From positions 1-64,000 of the forward strand of contig JBGAGK010000005.1 of the NCBI GenBank assembly GCA_044226785.1: a stretch of 64,000 bases of DNA. Direction: 5' to 3'. This document shows positions 48,401 through 55,910 of the stretch, piece after piece; position 1 is the first letter of the stretch; the number at the start of each line of letters is the position of its first letter. The notes beneath the pieces are model-generated. The model worked only from the letters and a program-made list of their open reading frames with translations. It did not search any database and was not told the DNA's origin. Both the position numbers and the translations under genes were made by a program. Source of the DNA: TMP-86 sp039807285. Its GTDB lineage: Bacteria > Pseudomonadota > Gammaproteobacteria > Steroidobacterales > Steroidobacteraceae.

Positions 48401-48657
48401 AGCGCGTCGGGGCGTTCCTTTTCGATGATGCGTGCCACCGTGCGCCAGTTGACCGGTTCGATGTAGGTTGCATCCGCCATTTCCGGATCGGTCATGATGG
48501 TTGCCGGATTGGAATTGACCAGGATGACCCGGAAACCCTCCTCCCGGAGTGCCTTGCAGGCCTGCGCACCGGAATAGTCGAATTCGCAGGCCTGCCCGAT
48601 GATGATCGGACCGGCACCGATGATCAGGATGGACTGGATGTCGGTACGCCTGGGCAC
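45433..48657 (-). CDS. carB: carbamoyl-phosphate synthase large chain
   Basis: The 1074-residue synthetase has two homologous ATP-grasp halves, residues ~1-400 and ~550-935, linked by an oligomerisation domain and ended by an MGS-like allosteric domain. [21 protein letters not shown] and [21 protein letters not shown] are the paired N-terminal motifs. It makes carbamoyl phosphate for arginine and pyrimidines from bicarbonate, ATP and NH3 delivered by CarA. Start GTG 48657, five bases after the carA stop. Confidence 0.97.
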   Translation of the reverse strand: [1074 protein letters not shown]

Positions 48658-48662
48658 GAGGA

Positions 48663-49847
48663 CTACATCTCCGCCGCTTTGGGCCTGGCGGCGGTGGCGC
48701 GCAGGCGCACCACACTTTGAAGGCGCTTCAACATCAGGTACATGAAATGTTCGAACAGCTGTTGCACGTCGTGCGGGCCGGGACTTGCTTCCGGATGTCC
48801 CTGGAAGCTGAAAGCGGGACGCGTCGTATGCGCCAGTCCCTGCAGGGAGCCGTCGAACAGGGAACGGTGGGTCGGGCGCAGCGTATCGGGCAGAGTGGTT
48901 TCATCGACCGCGAAGCCGTGGTTCTGGCTCGAGATCAACACCCGCCTCGATTCCAGTTCCTGAACCGGATGATTGGCCCCATGATGGCCAAACTTCATCT
49001 TCATGGTCCGCGCTCCCAGGGCCAGCCCGATCAACTGGTGCCCCAGACAGATGCCGAAGAGCGGGATTTCAGTATCCAGAAACTGACGGACAGCCGCGAT
49101 GGCATAGTCGCAGGATTCCGGATCCCCAGGGCCATTGCTCAAGAAAATACCATCAGGATTCATCGCAAGTACTTGATCTGCCGTCGTTTGAGCAGGCACC
49201 ACGGTCACTCGACAGCCGTACTCCCCGAGCAACCTCAGGATGTTTCTCTTGATGCCGAAGTCATAGGCAACCACATGCAGCCGGCTTTGCGGCCGCGGTG
49301 GCGCACGGTCCGGCGATTTCCAGACCAGCCCCTCGTTCCACTGATAGATCCGCTTGGTCGAGACCACCTTGGCCAGATCCATGCCCTTGAGGCCGGGAAA
49401 TTTTTTCGCGGCGCGCACCGCAGCGGTTTCGTCGATCTGCTCTCCGGTCATGATGCAACCGGACTGCGCACCCTTCTCACGCAGGATGCGCGTCAGGCGC
49501 CGCGTATCGATGTCGGCGATGGCCACCACTTTTCCCTTCTGCAGGAAATCCGCAAGGGACTCGTTGGCTCGCCAGCTGGAGTGAAGCAGGGGCAGATCGC
49601 GGATGACGAGACCCGCTGCATAGACGTGCGGTGATTCCAGATCCTCCGGTGTAGTCCCGGTATTGCCCACATGGGGATAAGTGAGGGTGACGATCTGCCG
49701 GCAATAGGAAGGATCTGTGAGGATTTCCTGGTAGCCCGTCATCGAAGTGTTGAATACCACCTCGCCGGTGGTATTTCCCCTGGCGCCTACAGACAGGCCT
49801 CGAAATACCGTGCCATCTTCCAGAGCCAGCACTGCAGGTATCGACAC
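48663..49847 (-). CDS. carA: carbamoyl-phosphate synthase small chain
   Basis: The 394-residue glutaminase subunit. VLALEDGTVFRGLSVGA opens the N-terminal domain; LSNGPGDPESCDYAI, PLFGICLGHQLIGLALGA (nucleophile Cys) and FSFQGHPEASPGPHD (His, Glu) form the class I amidotransferase triad. GTG 49847 with AGAGGA seven bases upstream fits homologous N-termini; a longer open frame starting at 49922 covers a hairpin-containing leader and is rejected. The last 25 residues are basic and unconserved. Confidence 0.96.
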   Translation of the reverse strand: MSIPAVLALEDGTVFRGLSVGARGNTTGEVVFNTSMTGYQEILTDPSYCRQIVTLTYPHVGNTGTTPEDLESPHVYAAGLVIRDLPLLHSSWRANESLADFLQKGKVVAIADIDTRRLTRILREKGAQSGCIMTGEQIDETAAVRAAKKFPGLKGMDLAKVVSTKRIYQWNEGLVWKSPDRAPPRPQSRLHVVAYDFGIKRNILRLLGEYGCRVTVVPAQTTADQVLAMNPDGIFLSNGPGDPESCDYAIAAVRQFLDTEIPLFGICLGHQLIGLALGARTMKMKFGHHGANHPVQELESRRVLISSQNHGFAVDETTLPDTLRPTHRSLFDGSLQGLAHTTRPAFSFQGHPEASPGPHDVQQLFEHFMYLMLKRLQSVVRLRATAARPKAAEM

Positions 49848-49922
49848 TTCCGGTTCCTCTTCGCTGCCACGCATCCGCGCGGGCCCCGCCACATGACATT
49901 TTGGGGGTTTGCAGATGTGCAA

Positions 49923-49956
49923 AGCGGGAGGCGCTCCGTCAGAACTGCCTCCCGCT
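49923..49956 (-). promoter_or_regulatory. 10-bp perfect hairpin in the carA leader
   Basis: AGCGGGAGGC (49923-49932) and GCCTCCCGCT (49947-49956) pair perfectly around a 14-nt loop, 76 bp upstream of the carA start and 66 bp after the dapB stop. On the transcribed strand only TTT follows, so it is a poor intrinsic terminator. It could be a weak dapB terminator or part of a leader controlling carAB. Confidence 0.5.
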
Positions 49957-50028
49957 CTAGGAAATTGGATCTGCGATCAGATTTTCCGGAAGCGAATGAT
50001 AATGGCGCGTCGGGGCCGTGTCCATGGA

Positions 50029-50817
50029 TCAGATGCCCAGCACGTCCTCCATGCGATAGAAGCCTGGCTCGCGTCCGACCAGCCATGCAGCGGCCGCAAT
50101 GGCTCCGCGCGCGAAACAGGCCCGGTCGGTGGCTCGATGCGTGATCTCGAGGGTTTCATCCCTCCCGGCGAGCAGGACCGTGTGGGTGCCGACGATGTCG
50201 CCGGCGCGGATCACCGAGAATCCCACGCCATCGGGCGGCCTTGGACCTGACTGCCCCTGTCTGGGCGGAATGGCCACCTCAGCCAGGCGCTGGCCACGCG
50301 AGCGCGCCACGGATTCGCCCAATTGCAATGCCGTCCCCGACGGAGCATCGCGCTTCATGCGGTGGTGAGCTTCCGCAATCTCGACCTCGAACCGCGGAAG
50401 CCAGCCAGCGGCCATGGCCGCCAGCCGGTTCATCACGGCAATGCCCAGGCTGGTGTTGGCTGCCGGCAGGACGGGAATCCTTTGCGCAGCTTTCCTGACA
50501 GCGCGTTGCGTGTCCACCGACAAACCCGTGACGGCTACCACGATCGGTACTCCTGTCTTCACACAGGCGGCCAGGTGGGCATCGACGGCCTCCGCCCGAC
50601 TGAAGTCCAGGGCAACCTGGGCAGCTTCCAGCGCCGCAAGCGGCTCATCGACGATGTGTACACTTCCACCGGCCGCCTGGGACACGACCCGGCCGATGCT
50701 TTCGTGCCCGCGGGAAGCCAGCGCGCCACTCAGGGTCACCTCAGGCGAGTCTGCCAGAGCGCGCAGCACCGCCTGCCCCATGCGGCCGGAGACGCCGAAC
50801 AGGGCGAGACGCTTCAT
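50029..50817 (-). CDS. dapB: 4-hydroxy-tetrahydrodipicolinate reductase
   Basis: A 262-residue NAD(P)H enzyme of lysine and diaminopimelate synthesis. LALFGVSGRMGQAVLRAL is the Rossmann GxxGxxG loop; the family active-site segment appears as EIAEAHHRMKRDAPSGTALQLGE, with the catalytic His pair and Lys. It lies between dnaJ and carA, the arrangement known from xanthomonads. Confidence 0.96.
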   Translation of the reverse strand: MKRLALFGVSGRMGQAVLRALADSPEVTLSGALASRGHESIGRVVSQAAGGSVHIVDEPLAALEAAQVALDFSRAEAVDAHLAACVKTGVPIVVAVTGLSVDTQRAVRKAAQRIPVLPAANTSLGIAVMNRLAAMAAGWLPRFEVEIAEAHHRMKRDAPSGTALQLGESVARSRGQRLAEVAIPPRQGQSGPRPPDGVGFSVIRAGDIVGTHTVLLAGRDETLEITHRATDRACFARGAIAAAAWLVGREPGFYRMEDVLGI

Positions 50818-50863
50818 GAGCCAGACACCCTGTTCCGCCGGTGAGTCCGCATGTGCCCTCCCC

Positions 50864-51982
50864 TCAGGTCGCGCCGGTGAAGAACTTCTTCACGCCCTCG
50901 AAGAACGACTGTTCGCGCGGCTTGTGACGCCCCGAAGCGCTGAGAGAGGCTTCGAACTGACGCAGCAGTTCCTTCTGGTCGGCATTCAATCCCACCGGCG
51001 TCTCGATGACCACCCGGCAGAACAGATCGCCGGTGGCTCCACCCCGAACCGGCTTGACACCCTTGTCACGCAGGCGAAATACACGCCCGGACTGGGTTTC
51101 CGGCGGGATCTTCAATTGCACCGCCGACTCCAGGGTCGGCACCTCGATGGTTCCACCCAGTGTGGCAGTGGCAAAACTGACCGGCACCTCGCAGGACAGA
51201 TGGCTCCCCTCGCGCTCGAAGATTTCATGCTTGCGGACATTGATCTCGACGTACAGGTCACCCGACGGTCCTCCATTGCGTCCGGCCTCGCCCTGGCCGG
51301 TCAGCCGGATCCGGTCACCGGTATCCACCCCGGCCGGCACGCTGACAGACAAAGCTCGCTCCTCGCGCACACGGCCCTGACCCAGGCAAGTGTCACAGGG
51401 GTTGCTGATGACCTTGCCACGACCCTTGCAGCGCGGACAGGGCTGCTGGATGGTAAAAATGGATTGCTGGACGCGCACCTGTCCCTGGCCATGGCAGGTT
51501 TCACAGGTCCTGGGCGAGGACCCCTTGGCAGCTCCGGTCCCGTGGCAGGTCTTGCATTCCCCCAGGGAGGGAACCCGGATCCCGGTCTCGGTTCCGAAAA
51601 CAGCCTGCTCCAGATCCAGTTCCAGCTCGTAACGCAGATCGGCACCGCGGAACACGTTGGTCCCGCCGCCGCGCCGGCCGCCGCCGAAGATATCGCCGAA
51701 CATCTCACCGAAAATGTCGCTGAAGGCACCACCGGCATCAAAGCCGCCGCGCCCCCCGGCCAGACCGTCATGACCAAACTGGTCATACACAGAGCGCTTC
51801 TGCGGATCGGTCAGGACCTCGAAAGCCTCCTTGGCCTCCTTGAATCGGGTTTCAGCATGCGGATCATCCGGATTGCGGTCCGGATGATGTTTCATTGCCA
51901 GCCGGCGATAGGCCGACTTGATGTCCCCGTCACTGGCATCCCGTGCGACGCCGAGTATCTTGTAATAGTCCTGCTTCGACAT
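50864..51982 (-). CDS. dnaJ: chaperone protein DnaJ
   Basis: A 372-residue type I J-protein. The J domain (residues ~5-70) has HPD in AMKHHPDRNPD, followed by a Gly-rich region (GGRGGFDAGG), a zinc domain with four CxxCxGxG repeats (CKTCHGTGA, CETCHGQGQ, CPRCKGRGK, CDTCLGQGR) and the C-terminal substrate domain. It stimulates DnaK ATPase. ATG 51982 is given by homology. Confidence 0.97.
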   Translation of the reverse strand: MSKQDYYKILGVARDASDGDIKSAYRRLAMKHHPDRNPDDPHAETRFKEAKEAFEVLTDPQKRSVYDQFGHDGLAGGRGGFDAGGAFSDIFGEMFGDIFGGGRRGGGTNVFRGADLRYELELDLEQAVFGTETGIRVPSLGECKTCHGTGAAKGSSPRTCETCHGQGQVRVQQSIFTIQQPCPRCKGRGKVISNPCDTCLGQGRVREERALSVSVPAGVDTGDRIRLTGQGEAGRNGGPSGDLYVEINVRKHEIFEREGSHLSCEVPVSFATATLGGTIEVPTLESAVQLKIPPETQSGRVFRLRDKGVKPVRGGATGDLFCRVVIETPVGLNADQKELLRQFEASLSASGRHKPREQSFFEGVKKFFTGAT

Positions 51983-52000
51983 ACCATCCCGCAAAGATGA

Positions 52001-52032
52001 AGGCCGCCCGCGATCCTGACCGCAGGCGGCCT
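52001..52032 (-). promoter_or_regulatory. intercistronic hairpin between dnaK and dnaJ
   Basis: AGGCCGCC (52001-52008) and GGCGGCCT (52025-52032) form an 8-bp GC-rich stem with a 16-nt loop within the 75-bp dnaK-dnaJ gap. There is no U-run, so it is more likely an RNA-stability or partial-attenuation element than a terminator. Confidence 0.5.
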
Positions 52033-52057
52033 CACACGTCAAACCAATCGATCACTC

Positions 52058-53983
52058 TCAGTCCTTCTTGCGATCGCCTTCCTTGACCTCCTCGAATTCC
52101 GCATCGAGGACATCGTCCTTCCCCTTCTCATCGGAAGCGGCCGAAGCGCCGCCAGCATCCCCGGAGTGCTGCTCATGGCTCTTCTGCAGGATCGCAGTGG
52201 AGGCCTGGACCAGTGCATCGGTCTTGCGCTCCAGGTCATCGCGGTCATCGCCCTCCATCGCCTTCTTCAAGGCATCGAGGGCATCCTGGGCCGGGCGCTT
52301 CTCCGACTCGCTCACCTTGTCACCCAGCTCCTTCAGTGCCTTTTCCACCGTATGCGCCGTCGCGTCCGCCTTGTTGCGCGCAGCGACGAGTTCGCGGAAC
52401 TTCTTGTCCTCCTCGGCATGCGCCTCGGCATCCGCCACCATGCGCTTGATCTCCGCCTCGGAAAGGCCGCTGGAGGCCTTGATCACGATACGCTGCTCCT
52501 TGCCGGTCTTCACATCCTTGGCGGACACGTTGAGGATGCCATTCGCATCGATGTCGAAGGACACTTCGATCTGGGGCATGCCGCGCGGCGCCGGTGCGAT
52601 GTCGGTGAGATCGAACCGCCCGAGCGACTTGTTGTCCACCGACCGCTCACGCTCGCCCTGCAGCACATGGATGGTCACACCCGTCTGGTTGTCCTCGGCC
52701 GTGGAGAAGGTCTGCGACGCCTTGGTCGGGATGGTCGTGTTCTTCTCGATGACCTTGGTCATGACCCCGCCGAGCGTCTCGATGCCCAGCGATAGCGGCG
52801 TTACATCGAGCAGCAGCACATCCTTCACATCGCCCGCCAGCACACCGCCCTGAATCGCAGCGCCGACCGCCACGGCCTCATCCGGGTTGACGTCCTTGCG
52901 CGGCTCCTTGCCGAAGAAGTCCTTCACGGCCTTCTGCACCATCGGCATGCGGGTCTGCCCGCCGACCAGGATGACCTCGCTCACGTCCTTCAATGCCAGA
53001 CCGGCATCCTTCATGGCCACCTTGCAGGGCTCGATGGTCCGCTGCACCAGGTCTTCCACCAGCGACTCGAGCTTTGCGCGAGTGAGCTTGATGTTCAGAT
53101 GCTTCGGTCCGCTCTGGTCCGCCGTGATGTACGGCAGGTTGATCTCGGTCTGCTGGCTGGACGACAGCTCGATTTTCGCCTTCTCGGCCGCCTCCTTCAG
53201 GCGCTGAAGCGCAAGCGGATCCTTGCGTACGTCGACACCGGACTCCTTCTTGAACTCATCGCCGAGATAGTTGATGACCCGCAGGTCGAAATCCTCGCCG
53301 CCAAGGAACGTGTCGCCATTGGTGGAGAGCACCTCGAACTGGCGCTCTCCGTCCACCTCGGCGATCTCGATGATGGAGATGTCGAAGGTGCCGCCGCCCA
53401 GGTCATACACCGCGATCTTCCGGTCACCGCCACCCTTGTCCAGCCCATAGGCCAGCGCCGCTGCGGTAGGTTCGTTGATGATGCGCTTGACGGTCAGGCC
53501 CGCAATCCGGCCGGCGTCCTTGGTGGCCTGCCGCTGGGAGTCGTTGAAGTAGGCCGGAACCGTGATGACGGCTTCACTGACCGTCTCGCCAAGGTAGTCC
53601 TCCGCGGTCTTCTTCATTTTCATGAGCACGCGGGCGGAAACCTCGGGCGGAGCCATCTTCTTGCCATTGGCCTCGACCCAGGCATCCCCGTTGTCAGCCT
53701 TGGCAATCCTGTAGGGGACCATGCCGGCGTCCTTCTTCACCACATCGTCGGAGAACTTGCGTCCGATGAGCCGCTTGACCGCGAACAGGGTGTTCTGCGG
53801 ATTGGTGACGGCCTGGCGCTTGGCGGACTGGCCGACCAGCACCTCGTCGTCCCGGGTGAAGGCCACGACGGACGGTGTAGTGCGATCGCCCTCGCTGTTT
53901 TCGATCACCTTGGGCTTGCCACCCTCCATGATGGCGACGCAGGAGTTGGTCGTGCCCAGATCGATGCCAATGACTTTTGCCAT
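52058..53983 (-). CDS. dnaK: chaperone protein DnaK (Hsp70)
   Basis: A 641-residue Hsp70. IGIDLGTTNSCVAIMEG, AVYDLGGGTFDISIIEI and VILVGGQTRMPMVQKAV are the three Hsp70 signatures of the ATPase domain; residues ~390-600 form the peptide-binding domain and lid, ending with acidic DAEFEEVKEGDRKKD. It refolds proteins with DnaJ and GrpE and is preceded by a sigma32-type promoter. Confidence 0.98.
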   Translation of the reverse strand: MAKVIGIDLGTTNSCVAIMEGGKPKVIENSEGDRTTPSVVAFTRDDEVLVGQSAKRQAVTNPQNTLFAVKRLIGRKFSDDVVKKDAGMVPYRIAKADNGDAWVEANGKKMAPPEVSARVLMKMKKTAEDYLGETVSEAVITVPAYFNDSQRQATKDAGRIAGLTVKRIINEPTAAALAYGLDKGGGDRKIAVYDLGGGTFDISIIEIAEVDGERQFEVLSTNGDTFLGGEDFDLRVINYLGDEFKKESGVDVRKDPLALQRLKEAAEKAKIELSSSQQTEINLPYITADQSGPKHLNIKLTRAKLESLVEDLVQRTIEPCKVAMKDAGLALKDVSEVILVGGQTRMPMVQKAVKDFFGKEPRKDVNPDEAVAVGAAIQGGVLAGDVKDVLLLDVTPLSLGIETLGGVMTKVIEKNTTIPTKASQTFSTAEDNQTGVTIHVLQGERERSVDNKSLGRFDLTDIAPAPRGMPQIEVSFDIDANGILNVSAKDVKTGKEQRIVIKASSGLSEAEIKRMVADAEAHAEEDKKFRELVAARNKADATAHTVEKALKELGDKVSESEKRPAQDALDALKKAMEGDDRDDLERKTDALVQASTAILQKSHEQHSGDAGGASAASDEKGKDDVLDAEFEEVKEGDRKKD

Positions 53984-54020
53984 GTTGTGTCCTCTAGAAA
54001 ACGCGAAAATCCTGTGGCCT

Positions 54021-54048
54021 AGATGGGTACCGGCACCGGTTTTTCAAT
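54021..54048 (-). promoter_or_regulatory. sigma32-type heat-shock promoter for dnaK
   Basis: Minus-strand ATTGAAA (54048-54042) and ACCCATCT (54028-54021) with 13 bp between them match CTTGAAA and CCCCATNT at 6/7 and 7/8 positions. The -10 ends 37 bp before the dnaK start codon. Confidence 0.6.
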
Positions 54049-54092
54049 TCCGCCCGGAAATGTGTTTGAACGGCCCGCAGCCGGATGCCGGT

Positions 54093-54626
54093 TCAGCCTG
54101 CGGCCCTGGAAACGATGACCCGCGCCGGCCGGAGCAATCGGCCATTGAGGGAATACCCCTTCTGGACGACATTCAGCACGATCCCTGGCGGCTGGTCGCC
54201 GCTTTCCTGGGCAATCATGGCCTCGTGCCAGTCCGGGTCGAACACTTTGCCCTGGGGATCCAGGGTCTGGATGCCTGCCTTTTCGAAGGCACGGTTCAAC
54301 TCACGCAGAGTGGCCCTGGCTCCTTCCAGCAATGCAGAGTCCGGGCCCCCGCCGCTGGCCTGGATGCCTGCTTCCAGCGCATCGACGACCGTCAGGAGGT
54401 CCTGGGCGAACCGCTCGATGGCGAACTTGCGGGCCTGGTCGAGATCACGTGCGCTGCGCTTGCGGAAATTGTCCAGTTCGGCGACGGCGCGCAGATGGTT
54501 GTTGCGCTGCTCCTCGGCCATTGCCCGGGCAGCGGCCAGTTGCATGTCCAGTGATGGGGGAGTTTCACCACCGGAGGTCGGAGCCGCTTCGGTGATTGGA
54601 TTGTCGGCTGTGCTGATCTGGGTCAC
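54093..54626 (-). CDS. grpE: nucleotide exchange factor GrpE
   Basis: A 177-residue protein with a long N-terminal helix (AAARAMAEEQRNNHLRAVAEL) used for dimerisation and a C-terminal beta domain with FDPDWHEAMIAQES and VLNVVQKGYSLNGRLLRPARV, the GrpE signature. It exchanges ADP for ATP on DnaK. The start is GTG 54626. A sigma32-type promoter overlaps the end of the preceding hrcA gene. Confidence 0.96.
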   Translation of the reverse strand: MTQISTADNPITEAAPTSGGETPPSLDMQLAAARAMAEEQRNNHLRAVAELDNFRKRSARDLDQARKFAIERFAQDLLTVVDALEAGIQASGGGPDSALLEGARATLRELNRAFEKAGIQTLDPQGKVFDPDWHEAMIAQESGDQPPGIVLNVVQKGYSLNGRLLRPARVIVSRAAG

Positions 54627-54701
54627 GGATCGGGGGACCTCGTTTCAAGGTTGTCTTTCAGGCTTGCGACCTTCGTACGCATGCCCGCGCCAGAGGCGCT
54701 C

Positions 54702-54729
54702 AGATGGGGATCATTTGCGCGTGTTCAAG
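54702..54729 (-). promoter_or_regulatory. sigma32-type heat-shock promoter for grpE
   Basis: Minus-strand CTTGAAC (54729-54723) and CCCCATCT (54709-54702), 13 bp apart, match the sigma32 consensus at 6/7 and 8/8 positions. The -35 lies inside the last codons of hrcA and the -10 just past its stop, giving grpE its own heat-shock start. Confidence 0.6.
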
Positions 54730-55781
54730 GCCGACCCGAGAAGCCGGGCCGTCACATCGACGATGGGAATGACGCGCTCGTACGCCATGCGGGTCGGGCC
54801 GATGACACCGAGCACCCCGACCACCTGGTTGTCCACCGTATAGGGAGCGGACACCACGCTCATGTCATCGAGAATGCTGTACCCGGATTCCTGGCCGATG
54901 AATATCTGGACGCCATCGGCACGCAGACAGTTGTCCAGGATGTGCAGGATGTCCTGCTTTTCGTTGAATGCCTCGAACAGCCGCCGCAGCCGGTCGACAT
55001 TCGACAGTTCGGCAAAGCCCATGAGATTGGTCTCACCGGCGATGACGTATTCGGTCTGCTCACCCGCGGGTCCTTCGAAGACCTTCTGCGCCACCTGGAT
55101 GGCATCGAGCATGAGCCGGTTCATGTGCTGGTGGGTTTCACGCAGCTGTGCAACGATGTGCGCCCTTGCGTCAGCCAGCGAGCGCCCGCCCACGATCTCG
55201 TTCAGGTAATTCGCCGCGCGCTTGAGCTCCTCGGAAGTGTACCGGCGTTCCAGCTGCACCACCCGGTTCTGTACCTCCCGGCTGTTCATGACCATGATGG
55301 CCAGCACCCGATTGTCCGACAGCGGGATGAACTCGATCTGGGTGAGAGCCACGTACTGCGGCCTGGGAAGGGTTACCACACCGGCCATGTGGGTCACGTT
55401 GGACAGCATCTGCGAAGCCAGCTGCACCAGCGAACGCCCACTGGGCAGATCACCTGCCAAGGTACGCTGGATCTCCTCGATCTCGAGTGAGCCCAGCGGC
55501 TTTATCTTGAGCAGCGAGTCCACGAACAGCCGGTAACCCTTGTCGGTCGGTACGCGGCCCGCCGAGGTGTGCGGCGAGACCACGAATCCCAGGGTCTCGA
55601 GATCGGCCATGACATTGCGGATCGTGGCGGATGACAGCGACAGTCCCGAATCACGGGACAGCGCACGCGAGCCGACCGGCTGGCCATCACGGATATAGGT
55701 CTCGATGAGCGCCTTCAGCAGCAGCTGCGCCCGCTCGCTCAAGCCCTCCTCACCGTGATGTTCGGGACCCGGCCTCTCCAT
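54711..55781 (-). CDS. hrcA: heat-inducible transcription repressor HrcA
   Basis: A 356-residue repressor. The winged helix lies near residues 15-75 (SRALSRDSGLSLSSATIRNVMADLETLGF), followed by the GAF-like domain with NVDRLRRLFEAFNEKQDILHIL. HrcA normally binds CIRCE operators before groE or dnaK operons; none is visible in the sequence up to dnaJ. ATG 55781 is chosen over a longer frame because the extra sequence covers the nadK region. Confidence 0.94.
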   Translation of the reverse strand: MERPGPEHHGEEGLSERAQLLLKALIETYIRDGQPVGSRALSRDSGLSLSSATIRNVMADLETLGFVVSPHTSAGRVPTDKGYRLFVDSLLKIKPLGSLEIEEIQRTLAGDLPSGRSLVQLASQMLSNVTHMAGVVTLPRPQYVALTQIEFIPLSDNRVLAIMVMNSREVQNRVVQLERRYTSEELKRAANYLNEIVGGRSLADARAHIVAQLRETHQHMNRLMLDAIQVAQKVFEGPAGEQTEYVIAGETNLMGFAELSNVDRLRRLFEAFNEKQDILHILDNCLRADGVQIFIGQESGYSILDDMSVVSAPYTVDNQVVGVLGVIGPTRMAYERVIPIVDVTARLLGSALNTRK

Positions 55782-55910
55782 AGATCCTGTGAAAATCCGC
55801 CCAGCCTCTCGCTCACCGGGCAAGATACCCCAATCGCCCCGAAAAATGGAAATTGGCCGCTGCCCAGCTGGCCCGGGACATGCTACAAGACGTCCCAAGA
55901 ACCAACCTTC

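Noticed and set aside
54627..54660. second sigma32-like pair just before grpE (CTTGAAA then CCCCCGAT)
   Set aside because: The boxes are only 6 bp apart, far below the 11-16 bp that sigma32 promoters need.
55888..55909. GGGAC...GTCCC repeat before nadK
   Set aside because: Only 5-bp arms with a 12-bp gap; expected by chance in GC-rich sequence.
53984..55910. CIRCE operator for HrcA
   Set aside because: Neither half-site TTAGCACTC nor GAGTGCTAA is present around hrcA, grpE or dnaK.
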